64,000 nt of DNA from Phytopseudomonas punonensis (GTDB lineage: Bacteria > Pseudomonadota > Gammaproteobacteria > Pseudomonadales > Pseudomonadaceae). Every line of letters starts with the position of its first letter. Position 1 is the stretch's first letter. Position numbers and translations under genes: made by a program. The notes under the pieces were generated by a model. The model did no database searches. It worked only from the letters and a program-made list of their open reading frames with translations, and was not told where the DNA came from. Location of the stretch: NCBI RefSeq assembly GCF_900142655.1, contig NZ_FRBQ01000001.1, positions 870,115-934,114 of the forward strand, in the 5' to 3' direction. Shown piece by piece: positions 1-7,623 of this stretch.

Positions 1-283
1 AGAGGGCGTGGCCTGCTCGTCGAGCAAGGCGCTGACTGGCCATACGCTCGGCGCGGCCGGAGCGCTGGAAGCGGCGTTCTGCTGGCTGACGCTGAGCAAC
101 TACAACAGCGCCAAGCGCCTGCCGCCTCACGTCTGGGACGGCGTGGCCGATACGCAACTGCCGCGCCTGGCGCTGGTCGAAGCGCCCGGTGCGCTGCCAG
201 CGACTGGGCGCCGTTACCTGATGAGCAATTCGTTCGCCTTTGGCGGCAACAATATTTCCTTGATTCTGGGAGACCTGCCGTGA
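1..283 (+). CDS. apeO: Aryl-polyene-type beta-ketoacyl-ACP synthase, C-terminal fragment (5' end outside window)
   Basis: This is the last ~93 codons of a FabF-like condensing enzyme, open from the first bases of the window. A catalytic-type histidine lies in TGHTLGAAGA, and the C-terminus has the usual SFAFGGNN motif. Such enzymes perform decarboxylative Claisen condensation of malonyl-ACP with an acyl-ACP. The stop overlaps the GTG start of the next gene by 4 nt (GTGA), so it is co-translated with the dehydratase. The order KS-DH-KR-KS matches the apeO-P-Q-R end of described aryl-polyene clusters. The family call is firm; the exact ape letter is inferred from order because the active-site cysteine half is not in the window. 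Confidence 0.8.
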   Translation, partial: EGVACSSSKALTGHTLGAAGALEAAFCWLTLSNYNSAKRLPPHVWDGVADTQLPRLALVEAPGALPATGRRYLMSNSFAFGGNNISLILGDLP

Positions 284-750
284 GTGTTTGGCCCGTCGCC
301 GAGCTGGTGCCCCACGCCGGTGACATGATTCTGATCGACGAGGTGCTGGCGTTTGGCGCCGAACATATCGACACCCGTTTGGTGGTCCGCCCGGACGGCC
401 TGTTCAGCCAGGCCGACGGCAGCCTGCCAGCGACTGTCGGCATCGAGCTGATGGCCCAGAGCGTCGCCGCGTTCGCGGGCTGTCACGCCCGTGAACAAGG
501 GCTGCCGGTGGAGCTGGGCTTTCTGCTCGGCACGCGTAATTTCGTCTGCAACGTGGATCGCTTCCCGGCCGGCACTACACTGCACATCCACGCCACCCGC
601 TCGCTGCAGGACGACAACGGCATGTGCGTGTTCGAGTGCCGCCTGGAAGGCCCGGATATTCTCGTCGAGGCGCGCCTGAACGTGTTTCAGCCACGTGACG
701 TGACCACCTACATTCAAGAGTCGCCCATTTCTCAGGAGCCGTCTGCATGA
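280..750 (+). CDS. apeP: 3-hydroxyacyl-ACP dehydratase, hotdog fold, ApeP-like
   Basis: A 156-aa single hotdog-domain protein. The FabA/FabZ-type catalytic pair is visible: His12 in VPHAGDMILID and a Glu near residue 55 in GIELMAQ. It would remove water from 3-hydroxyacyl-ACP to give the trans-2-enoyl unit; without an enoyl reductase, repeated cycles leave conjugated double bonds. It starts with GTG overlapping the upstream ketosynthase stop and ends 4 nt inside the next gene (ATGA). In characterised APE systems the ApeP subunit works as a heterodimer with ApeI; no adjacent ApeI is visible here, and it would be expected upstream of the window. Confidence 0.8.
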   Translation: MSVWPVAELVPHAGDMILIDEVLAFGAEHIDTRLVVRPDGLFSQADGSLPATVGIELMAQSVAAFAGCHAREQGLPVELGFLLGTRNFVCNVDRFPAGTTLHIHATRSLQDDNGMCVFECRLEGPDILVEARLNVFQPRDVTTYIQESPISQEPSA

Positions 751-1475
751 GCGAGACCATTCTGGTCACCGGATCGAGCCGCGGTATCGGCCGTGCTATC
801 GCCCTGCGCCTGGCGCGCGCCGGTTTCGACCTGGTGCTGCACTGCCGTTCGCGACGCGACGAAGCCGAAATAGTCCAGCGCGAGATCGAAGGCCTCGGCC
901 AGCAAGCGCGCATCCTGCAGTTCGACGTCGCCGACCGCGTCGCCTGTCGTGACGCCCTGGAGACAGACGTGGAAGCCCACGGCGCCTATTACGGCGTGGT
1001 CTGCAACGCCGGGCTGACCCGCGATGGCGCCTTTCCGGCGCTCAGCGAGGAAGACTGGGATGTGGTGCTGCGCACAAATCTGGATGGTTTCTACAACGTC
1101 CTACATCCGCTGACGATGCCGATGGTGCGCCGTCGCAAGCCAGGGCGTATCGTCTGTATCACCTCGGTTTCCGGGTTGATCGGCAACCGCGGCCAGGTCA
1201 ATTACAGCGCCTCGAAGGCCGGCATCATCGGCGCGGCCAAGGCGCTGGCCATCGAACTGGGCAAGCGCAAGATAACCGTCAACTGCGTGGCACCGGGGCT
1301 GATCGATACCGAGATTCTCGACGAGCACGTACCGCTCGAGGAGATTCTCAAGATGATCCCCACGGCCCGCATGGGCACCCCGGAAGAAGTCGCCGGCACG
1401 GTGAATTTTCTGATGTCCGAAGAGGCGGCGTACATCACCCGCCAGGTAATCGCCGTCAATGGCGGTCTGTGTTGA
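747..1475 (+). CDS. apeQ: 3-ketoacyl-ACP reductase, SDR family, ApeQ/FabG-like
   Basis: A 242-aa short-chain dehydrogenase/reductase. The cofactor motif TGSSRGIGRA is at residues 8-17. The catalytic Ser and the Tyr-x-x-x-Lys pair appear in the ITSVSG and NYSASKAG stretches, and the C-terminus GGLC resembles FabG. It reduces 3-ketoacyl-ACP to the 3-hydroxy form with NADPH, between condensation and dehydration. The start overlaps the dehydratase by 4 nt. Length and motifs are standard for FabG; assignment to the polyene pathway rather than housekeeping fatty-acid synthesis comes from context. Confidence 0.85.
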   Translation: MSETILVTGSSRGIGRAIALRLARAGFDLVLHCRSRRDEAEIVQREIEGLGQQARILQFDVADRVACRDALETDVEAHGAYYGVVCNAGLTRDGAFPALSEEDWDVVLRTNLDGFYNVLHPLTMPMVRRRKPGRIVCITSVSGLIGNRGQVNYSASKAGIIGAAKALAIELGKRKITVNCVAPGLIDTEILDEHVPLEEILKMIPTARMGTPEEVAGTVNFLMSEEAAYITRQVIAVNGGLC

Positions 1476-1494
1476 TGAAGAGCGAAGTGGCACG

Positions 1495-2721
1495 ATGAAG
1501 CGCGTAGTCGTTACCGGCATGGCCGGCATTACCTCTCTGGGCGATAGCTGGGAGAGCATCTCGGCGAACTTTCGCGCCAACCGCAACGGCATTCGGTTCA
1601 TGCACGAGTGGGATCGCTTCGCCGAGCTGAACACCCGCCTGGGCGGCCCGGTTGACGAGTTCGTGGTGCCAAGCCACTGGACGCGTAAACAACTGCGCAG
1701 CATGGGCCGCGTTTCGAAACTCTCGGTGTATGCCGCCGAACGCGCACTGGAACATGCCGGGCTGCTTGGCGATGCCAGCATCAAGGACGGGCGCATGGGC
1801 GTGGCCTGCGGCTCATCCACCGGCAGCACCGATGAGGTGAAAGCGTTTGGCAACATGCTGATCAACTCGGTGGCCGACGGCCTCAACGCCAACTCCTACA
1901 TCCGCATGATGCCGCACACCACGGCGGCCAATATCAGCATCTTCTTCGGCCTCACCGGCCGGCTGATCCCGACATCCAGCGCCTGTACCAGTGGCAGCCA
2001 GGGCATCGGCTACGCGTACGAGGCGATCAAGTTCGGCCGCCTGCCGCTGATGCTCGCCGGCGGCGCCGAGGAGCTGTGCCCGACCGAAGCGATGGTGTTC
2101 GATGCGCTGTACGCCACCAGCCTGAAAAACGATGCACCGCACACCAGCCCACGCCCCTACGACAGCGGCCGCGACGGCCTGGTGATCGGTGAAGGCGCCG
2201 GCATGCTGGTGCTTGAGGAGCTGGAACACGCGCTGGCACGTGGCGCCACCATCCACGCAGAGATCGTCGGCTTTGCATGCAACGCCGACGGCCAGCACGC
2301 CACCAAACCGGTGCAATCGACCATGCGCCGCGCCATGGAGCTGGCTCTGGAAGATGCCGCGTTGCCGCCAGACGCCATCGGCTACGTGAATGGCCACGGC
2401 ACCGCTACCGAACAGGGCGACGTGGCGGAAACCCAGGCCACCAGTGAATTGTTCGGTGCGCGCATGCCGATCAGCTCGCAGAAGAGCTACTTCGGCCACA
2501 CCCTGGGTGCCTGCGGCGCGCTGGAATCCTGGTTCAGCATCGAGATGCTCAACAGCGACAGTTACGCACACACGCTCAACCTCGATCACATCGACCCGGC
2601 GTGTGGCGAGCTGGATTACCTGCGCGGTGAATTCCGCGAGATGAGTAATGAATACGTTATGAACAACAATTTCGCCTTTGGTGGGGTCAATACATCGCTT
2701 GTATTTCGCCGCTGGCGTTAA
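1495..2721 (+). CDS. apeR: Beta-ketoacyl-ACP synthase (FabF-like), ApeR-like
   Basis: A 408-aa condensing enzyme with an intact Cys-His-His triad: Cys164 in SSACTSGSQG, His301 in NGHGTATEQGD and His335 in YFGHTLGACG. An upstream in-frame start (1459) would lie inside apeQ. The ATG at 1495 gives the canonical MKRVVVTG opening, and a purine-rich stretch precedes it. It lies 19 nt after apeQ and is the last gene of the operon that can be followed. In known APE loci the last ketosynthase is thought to support priming or alternative chain extension; which role applies here cannot be read from sequence. Confidence 0.85.
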   Translation: MKRVVVTGMAGITSLGDSWESISANFRANRNGIRFMHEWDRFAELNTRLGGPVDEFVVPSHWTRKQLRSMGRVSKLSVYAAERALEHAGLLGDASIKDGRMGVACGSSTGSTDEVKAFGNMLINSVADGLNANSYIRMMPHTTAANISIFFGLTGRLIPTSSACTSGSQGIGYAYEAIKFGRLPLMLAGGAEELCPTEAMVFDALYATSLKNDAPHTSPRPYDSGRDGLVIGEGAGMLVLEELEHALARGATIHAEIVGFACNADGQHATKPVQSTMRRAMELALEDAALPPDAIGYVNGHGTATEQGDVAETQATSELFGARMPISSQKSYFGHTLGACGALESWFSIEMLNSDSYAHTLNLDHIDPACGELDYLRGEFREMSNEYVMNNNFAFGGVNTSLVFRRWR

Positions 2722-2752
2722 CCGCTGAAATCTTCACTGACAAGGAACATGG

Positions 2753-3157
2753 ATGATGTCTCGCTTCAATCGCTTCGCCCTGCTTGCCCTGCTGCTTCTG
2801 GGCATTACCGCCTGTACCTCGAAACCGGTGCTGAACATCTCCAGCAGCGTGCCGCCGGCCGCAGCCAAAAGTCAGGATGACATGCGCCGGGCGATTCTCA
2901 CTGCCCTGCAACGCCGCCAATGGACCATCGAGCGCGCCGATAAGGGTCAGATCCTGGCCTCGATCACCCGCCGCAGCCATGAGGCGCAAATCAGCATTCC
3001 TTACACCGCGTCGTCTTACTCGATCCGTTATCGCGACAGCCACAACCTAGGCTATAGCGACGGCAAGATCCACCGTAACTACAACAAGTGGGTCCTTAAC
3101 CTTGATCGCAGCATCCAGCAGGAACTGCGTAGTCCATCCCTTCCAATGCCCCAGTGA
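2753..3157 (+). CDS. Small uncharacterised lipoprotein
   Basis: A 134-aa protein with a lipoprotein signal: a short basic N-terminus, a Leu-rich hydrophobic core and lipobox ITAC, with Cys22 as the lipidated residue (start at 2753). An AAGGA lies 6-9 nt upstream of two consecutive ATGs (2753 and 2756), either of which could be used. The mature part is hydrophilic with a positively charged centre, and I do not recognise a family. It lies 31 nt after apeR on the same strand and could be co-transcribed, which makes an envelope role linked to the polyene lipid possible but unproven. Confidence 0.7.
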   Translation: MMSRFNRFALLALLLLGITACTSKPVLNISSSVPPAAAKSQDDMRRAILTALQRRQWTIERADKGQILASITRRSHEAQISIPYTASSYSIRYRDSHNLGYSDGKIHRNYNKWVLNLDRSIQQELRSPSLPMPQ

Positions 3158-3175
3158 CATCCCAGGAGAAACTCG

Positions 3176-3616
3176 ATGAACGCGAAACGTTTGACCGCCG
3201 TTGCACTGCTCACCGCTGCCCTGCTGCCTGCCGTCAGCCAGGCCCGTGACACCGCCCACTTCCTGGACTTCCAGTCGGTGGTCAATGAAGCCACCCAGGC
3301 TGGCCGCCTCGATGGCTCGGTGAAGTTCTACCTGAACAAGACCCCGGCTGGCGCCAAGATCATCAACGCCAACGTGACCACCAGCCAGAAGACCAACGCC
3401 TTCAACAAGACCGACGAAGCTGCCTGCAGCTGGGCGCTGCAATCCGCGCTGATCAAACTGCAGAACTCGGCCAAAGCCGCAGGCGCCAACGCCGTGGTCG
3501 ACCTGGCCAGCAACTACAAGAACAAGGAATACCGCGACAACAGCAAATACGAATGCCACGCCGGCGCCATCATGGCTGGCGTTGCGCTGAAGGCTAAGTA
3601 CGCGAACGTCAAGTAA
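3176..3616 (+). CDS. Periplasmic protein of unknown function
   Basis: A 146-aa protein with a classic Sec signal peptide: MNAKR, then a hydrophobic stretch, with predicted cleavage after VSQA near residue 23. The mature domain is ~120 aa with two cysteines (DEAACSW and KYECHAG) that could form a disulfide. The AGANAVVDL stretch is reminiscent of YbjQ-type small domains, but I do not claim homology. It starts 18 nt after the lipoprotein stop with an AGGAGA ribosome site, so the two are probably one transcript, ended by the hairpin at 3638-3663. Confidence 0.7.
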   Translation: MNAKRLTAVALLTAALLPAVSQARDTAHFLDFQSVVNEATQAGRLDGSVKFYLNKTPAGAKIINANVTTSQKTNAFNKTDEAACSWALQSALIKLQNSAKAAGANAVVDLASNYKNKEYRDNSKYECHAGAIMAGVALKAKYANVK

Positions 3617-3637
3617 GCGCGCGCTTTAGCCCTGCCA

Positions 3638-3663
3638 AATAAGCCGCCTGCGGGCGGCTTATT
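3638..3663 (+). terminator. Hairpin terminator after the exported-protein pair
   Basis: A perfect 11-bp inverted repeat (AATAAGCCGCC / GGCGGCTTATT) with a 4-nt loop. The downstream T-tract is weak. It separates the 3176 gene from the next lipoprotein gene, and the stem is A/T-flanked on both sides so it could act in both directions. Confidence 0.75.
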
Positions 3664-3685
3664 CATTACAAGGAAGTTGATCAGC

Positions 3686-4282
3686 ATGTCCAAGGTTCTA
3701 TCGACGCTATCCCTATCGTCTCTGGCGCTCATCCTCGCCGCCTGCACGTCGGTTCGCGTCACACCACTGCAAAGCGCGCCGAACACCATGTGTATCGAAG
3801 AAAACCCCAAGGTCATGGTCAGCGACTTCGTACCAGTGCTGCAGCAGGGCTTCGCCAGGCACGGCATCACGACCCGGCCGTATGCGACGATCCCGTGGGA
3901 CCAGTGCCCGTACGTGGTGAGGTATACGGCGCGCCGCTCGTGGGACATGGCGCCTTATCTTTCCAGCGCTGAGCTGACCATTCTTGGGCCGCGGCGGCAG
4001 ACAATGGCCACGGCGGCCTATCACCTGCGCGGCAAGGGCGGCCTGTCGCTGATGAAGTGGCAGGGCACGAAAAGCAAGATGGATCCTGTGATCGATGAGC
4101 TGCTGAGCGAGGCCCAGCTAATCACCGAGCCTGCCGTTAGCGCCCCGGCGACCATCTCGCCAACGGGCGGCGCCAGCCTGAATGAGCGGATTCGCGAGCT
4201 ACAGCAGCAAAATCTCGACTATGAGAGTTACCAACGCGCCTATCGCCAGCTGATGCTGGAAAACCAGCCGGCGCAGCAGTGA
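3686..4282 (+). CDS. Sbal_3080-family lipoprotein
   Basis: A 198-aa lipoprotein. The ATG at 3686 is 9 nt after AAGGAAG and is preferred over the in-frame TTG at 3677. Lipobox LAAC places the lipidated Cys near residue 20. The mature domain has the pattern I associate with Sbal_3080-type lipoproteins: MCIEENP, then RHGI.T, then YVVRYTARRSWD. Function is unknown. A Gln-rich, probably helical tail follows residue ~165. It ends 9 nt from the convergent methyltransferase stop. It is one of three exported small proteins between the two lipid-assembly operons. Confidence 0.7.
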   Translation: MSKVLSTLSLSSLALILAACTSVRVTPLQSAPNTMCIEENPKVMVSDFVPVLQQGFARHGITTRPYATIPWDQCPYVVRYTARRSWDMAPYLSSAELTILGPRRQTMATAAYHLRGKGGLSLMKWQGTKSKMDPVIDELLSEAQLITEPAVSAPATISPTGGASLNERIRELQQQNLDYESYQRAYRQLMLENQPAQQ

Positions 4283-4291
4283 GCGTTCAGC

Positions 4292-4846
4292 TCAAAGAAT
4301 GAAGGGTACGAACATCCGGCTACGGGTCATGTAGTCGCGGTAGGCGTCGCCGAAGTAGGCCAGCGATTCACGCTCTTCGCAGCGCGCCGCGAGCCACAGA
4401 AAGACGCTGGACAGCACGGCCAGCGCCAGCGCCAGGGCGGTCGGCTGTTTCCAGGCGATGCCCCACGCCAGCAGCAGCAGCGAGCAGTACATCGGGTGAC
4501 GGATGTAGTGAAAGATGCCGCTGGTGACCAGCTTCGAAGTGCGCTCGAAAGCGAACAGCTCATCATCCTGCCGTTTCTCATTGGCACGGCCAAAACGGCG
4601 CATCTGGTGTATGCCGGCGAACAGCACAACCAGCGAAACCGTCAGCAATACCCAGGAGATCTGCTGATGCACGGCGTCGCGGTTCTCGAACCAGAACGGC
4701 GCATTGAGCACCAGCATCACCAGCATCACTTCCCACGCGAAGAAGCGATAAAAACCATGGCTGCGCGGGTTACCCAGCGAGCGCCAGGATACGGCCGTCA
4801 ACACGACGCTCAAACCCACGAAAACCAATAATTGCCAGACCTCCAC
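4292..4846 (-). CDS. Membrane methyltransferase, ICMT/PEMT (Ste14/NnrU-like) family
   Basis: A ~184-aa integral membrane protein with about four to five hydrophobic segments and the family hallmark RHPMYCSLLLLAWG, followed near the C-terminus by EERE..YFGDAYRDY. Family members use SAM to methylate lipid-anchored substrates at the membrane. I chose GTG at 4846 because AGGGAGG lies 6 nt upstream; GTG 4849 is possible. A longer start at 4927 would overlap the divergent dehydratase gene. Related ICMT-type enzymes methylate phenolic lipids in Streptomyces (SrsB), so an O-methylation role on a resorcinol made by the neighbouring dar-like genes is plausible. That is inference. Confidence 0.8.
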   Translation of the reverse strand: MEVWQLLVFVGLSVVLTAVSWRSLGNPRSHGFYRFFAWEVMLVMLVLNAPFWFENRDAVHQQISWVLLTVSLVVLFAGIHQMRRFGRANEKRQDDELFAFERTSKLVTSGIFHYIRHPMYCSLLLLAWGIAWKQPTALALALAVLSSVFLWLAARCEERESLAYFGDAYRDYMTRSRMFVPFIL

Positions 4847-4906
4847 CACACTCCTCCCTAATAGTGCTCTGTTACACTGCTGCGCTCGCACGCTTAGACG
4901 CCCGCC

Positions 4907-5314
4907 ATGGATCGCACCCAACTGCACTCACTGCTGCCGCACCAGGGCAATGCACTCTGGCTGGACGCGCTGCTCGAACACGAGGCCAGCAGCATCCGCG
5001 GCCTGAGCGACTGGCAGTACCTCGAGAACCTCGGCGAACACGCCTCTCCCTGCCTGTTTTTCGAAGCCGCCGCTCAGTTGTGTGCCGCGCATGGTGCCTT
5101 ATACGGCAAGGACAGCGCCATCGAAATGGCCCTGGTCGGTAAGCTCTCGCAGCTGCAGCTGCATTATCACCCCAGCGGGCGTAGCGGCCCACTGCTGGTC
5201 AGCGCAGCCCAGGAGGCAATGAGCCCGGCGGGCGCGCTTTACGGCTTCAGCATCCACTGCCACGACCGCCTGTTGCTCGACGGCAAACTACTCCTGGTGC
5301 TCGTCCGTGCTTGA
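4907..5314 (+). CDS. FabA/FabZ-like hotdog dehydratase, first gene of the second lipid operon
   Basis: A 135-aa hotdog-fold protein. His12 (LLPHQGNALWLD) and Glu in FFEAAAQ near residue 52 occupy the dehydratase catalytic positions. It is divergent from the methyltransferase and overlaps the ABC ATPase gene by 8 nt, so it leads a tightly coupled operon: dehydratase, ATPase, permease, ACP, KS, CLF. It resembles the small dehydratase partner type found in polyene clusters, and it could pair with the larger ApeP-like protein or act alone on the ACP encoded downstream. No ketoreductase is encoded in this second operon, so it may borrow the one at 747-1475. Confidence 0.75.
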   Translation: MDRTQLHSLLPHQGNALWLDALLEHEASSIRGLSDWQYLENLGEHASPCLFFEAAAQLCAAHGALYGKDSAIEMALVGKLSQLQLHYHPSGRSGPLLVSAAQEAMSPAGALYGFSIHCHDRLLLDGKLLLVLVRA

Positions 5315-6191
5315 GCTCGACAACCTCAGCTACCGCTACCCGCAAGCCACGCAGCCGGCGCTACAAGGCATCGACCTGCAGTTGCAGGCGGGCCAATGCC
5401 TGGGCCTGCTCGGCAGCAACGGCGCGGGCAAGACCACGCTGCTGTCATTGCTCAGCGGCGTGCTGCAGCCCCAAGGGGGAGCGATCGTCTGGCAAGGCGA
5501 GCGCCGCCTCGGCCTGGTGCCGCAGCAACTGGCGTTTTACGCCGGGCTCAAGGTCAGGGAAAACCTCGAACTGTTCGCTGACCTGTACCAGTTGCGCGGC
5601 GCCGAGCGGCATCAGCGGCTGGACCGCTGCATCGCCAGCACCGCGCTGGCAGACAAACTCGAACGCCGCGCCGAACGGCTGTCTGGCGGCGAGCAGCGGC
5701 GCCTGAACTTCGCCATCGGCCTGCTGCAACCGGCCGAGTTGTACCTGTTCGACGAAGCCACCGTGGGCGTCGATGCCAGCAGCCGGCAGATGCTGCTCGA
5801 AGCCGTCGGGCTGCTGACCCGCGAAGGCAAGGCGGTGATTTACACCAGCCATTACCTTGATGAAGTGGAAAAGGTCGCCGACCGCATCCTGTTGCTCCAC
5901 GAAGGCCGCGTGCAGTTGGATATCGACAAGCACCAGTTGCTGGGCGACCAGCCCGGCCTGTTTCTGGAGTGGCCCGAGCAGCCCCCCGACGCCCTTCCAG
6001 CGCTACTTGCCGAGCTGGGCCTGAGTGCCGAACACACGTCCAACGGCGTGCGCATCGCCACGCTGAACGTCGACCAACTGCTGGCGATCACCCGGTTCAT
6101 CGCCGCACAGCCGCAAACGCCGAGCCTGCTGCGTTTCGGTCGGCCGTCACTGGAGCAGTTGTACCTGCGCCTCAATGGAGGCCAGCTATGA
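5307..6191 (+). CDS. ABC transporter ATP-binding protein
   Basis: A 294-aa ABC ATPase with Walker A GSNGAGKT (residues 36-43), signature LSGGEQRR, Walker B LYLFDEAT and switch-region TSHYLDE. The C-terminal ~70 residues extend beyond the ATPase core, as in CcmA/DrrA-type exporters. The start is GTG inside the dehydratase 3' end, and the stop overlaps the permease ATG (ATGA). With the next gene it forms an ABC-2-type exporter. Because it sits between a dehydratase and an ACP, the substrate is most likely the lipid or polyketide made by this locus. Confidence 0.88.
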   Translation: MLELDNLSYRYPQATQPALQGIDLQLQAGQCLGLLGSNGAGKTTLLSLLSGVLQPQGGAIVWQGERRLGLVPQQLAFYAGLKVRENLELFADLYQLRGAERHQRLDRCIASTALADKLERRAERLSGGEQRRLNFAIGLLQPAELYLFDEATVGVDASSRQMLLEAVGLLTREGKAVIYTSHYLDEVEKVADRILLLHEGRVQLDIDKHQLLGDQPGLFLEWPEQPPDALPALLAELGLSAEHTSNGVRIATLNVDQLLAITRFIAAQPQTPSLLRFGRPSLEQLYLRLNGGQL

Positions 6192-7375
6192 GGCTGCGCG
6201 CCCTGATCCGCAAGGAAACCCTGCTGTTGCTGCGCGACCCCCACGCGCTGGCGGTGTTGTTCCTTATGCCGACGCTGTTTCTGGTGATCATGGCTGGCGC
6301 CATGTCCAGCTACCTGCAGGATCGCCTGCCGCCATTGCAGTTAGTGATCGAAGCGCCGCAGCAGAGCGATTCCAGTCGTTTTTTCCAGAACGCCTTGCAG
6401 GCGCAGCTGCCGGACAGCAGCTTGCTGGCCAGCGGCCCGGCCGAACTGGCGCGTATCAGCCTGGCTGCCGACTTCGACGAAAGGCTGCTGGATATCCCAC
6501 ACCAAGGGCCCACGCTGAGCTTTCCCGCGCAATTCGATCGCCTCTCGCGCCAGCGCCTGCACGGTGCGGTGACCATCGCCCTAGCGCAAACCCGGTTACG
6601 CGCCTACCTGCAGGACAGTGGCGCGCTGCAAGAAGGCCTGACGTCAGCCGAGCAGCTCGAGCTGATCCAGCAACGCACCGAGAGCCAGATCGACGAACGC
6701 GAGCGCCTGGCCAGTGGCGACCTGAGCGACCGAGCCAACGCCACACAGATGAGCGTGCCGGCGTGGCTGATCTTTGGCATGTTCTTCGTGGTGCTACCAA
6801 TGGCCGGTAGTTTTCAGCGCGAGCAACAGAGCGGCGCGCTGCTGCGTTTTCGCTGCCTGGGCCTGGGGCTCGGCACGCTGGCGCTGAGCAAGATGCTGCC
6901 GTACCTGGCCATCAACCTCTTGCAGTTCGTGGTGCTGTTGAGCATCGGCATGCATGGCTTGCCGCTCGTCGGCCTGCCCGCGCTGGAACTCAATGGCAGC
7001 CTGCACGCTTACGCCCTGCTGGCGGCTAGCATCGCCCTGGCGACCAGCAGCCTAGGCCTACTGCTGGCGGCATTGGCACGCAGTAGTGAACAAGCCCTAT
7101 TGCTTGGCGGCGGGATCAATATCATCCTCGCAGCCATCGGCGGCATTATGGTGCCCAAGAGCGTGATGCCGGAGGCCATGCGCCAACTGGCGGAAGTTTC
7201 CCCGATGAGCTGGGCGCTCGACGCCTTCCTCACCCTGCTGGTGGGCCACGGTTCACTGGCTGACGTAATCCCGTGGTGTGCTCGCCTGTTGCTGTTCGCA
7301 GCCCTGGCCGGCGCGGGCGGCTTGTTCCTGTTCCACAAACGAGTACAGCAAACGCAATGGACCACACACTACTAG
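6188..7375 (+). CDS. ABC-2 type transporter permease
   Basis: A 395-aa permease of the ABC-2/YhhJ-like layout: one N-terminal membrane helix (about residues 20-40), a ~170-residue extracytoplasmic loop, then five to six helices with the family-typical MVPKSVMPEAM and SPMSWALDAF stretches. The ATG at 6188 overlaps the ATPase stop; a longer open frame back to 5969 is only an overlap artefact within the ATPase gene. Partner of the upstream ATPase in export of a hydrophobic product. It overlaps the ACP gene by 19 nt, which is unusually tight. Confidence 0.85.
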   Translation: MRLRALIRKETLLLLRDPHALAVLFLMPTLFLVIMAGAMSSYLQDRLPPLQLVIEAPQQSDSSRFFQNALQAQLPDSSLLASGPAELARISLAADFDERLLDIPHQGPTLSFPAQFDRLSRQRLHGAVTIALAQTRLRAYLQDSGALQEGLTSAEQLELIQQRTESQIDERERLASGDLSDRANATQMSVPAWLIFGMFFVVLPMAGSFQREQQSGALLRFRCLGLGLGTLALSKMLPYLAINLLQFVVLLSIGMHGLPLVGLPALELNGSLHAYALLAASIALATSSLGLLLAALARSSEQALLLGGGINIILAAIGGIMVPKSVMPEAMRQLAEVSPMSWALDAFLTLLVGHGSLADVIPWCARLLLFAALAGAGGLFLFHKRVQQTQWTTHY

Positions 7376-7623
7376 AAGAAAAGCTCAAGCAATTGCTGAT
7401 TCGCGAGTGCGACAAGGAAGACGATATCGACTGGCAAAGCATCGATAACGACGAGCCGCTGTTCGGCCAGCAGAGCCGTATCCAGATGGACAGTCTCGAC
7501 GCCCTGCAAGTCTCGCTGGCCCTGCAGCAACAGTACGGCGTGCGCATCGAAGGCGCTAAAGACGGCCGTCGTATCCTCAACAGCATTGCCAGCATTGCGG
7601 CCTTTATCAGGCAACAACAGTGA
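7357..7623 (+). CDS. Acyl carrier protein
   Basis: An 88-aa acidic helical protein. The phosphopantetheine attachment site is the Ser in IQMDSLDALQ, near residue 47, in the usual DSL context. It would carry the growing acyl or ketoacyl chain for the adjacent ketosynthase, the dehydratase and probably the DarB- and BtrH-like enzymes. The ATG at 7357 lies inside the permease gene; an open frame back to 7273 is unlikely to be used. It is followed with 4-nt overlap (GTGA) by the ketosynthase, so ACP and KS are translationally coupled. Confidence 0.88.
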   Translation: MDHTLLEEKLKQLLIRECDKEDDIDWQSIDNDEPLFGQQSRIQMDSLDALQVSLALQQQYGVRIEGAKDGRRILNSIASIAAFIRQQQ

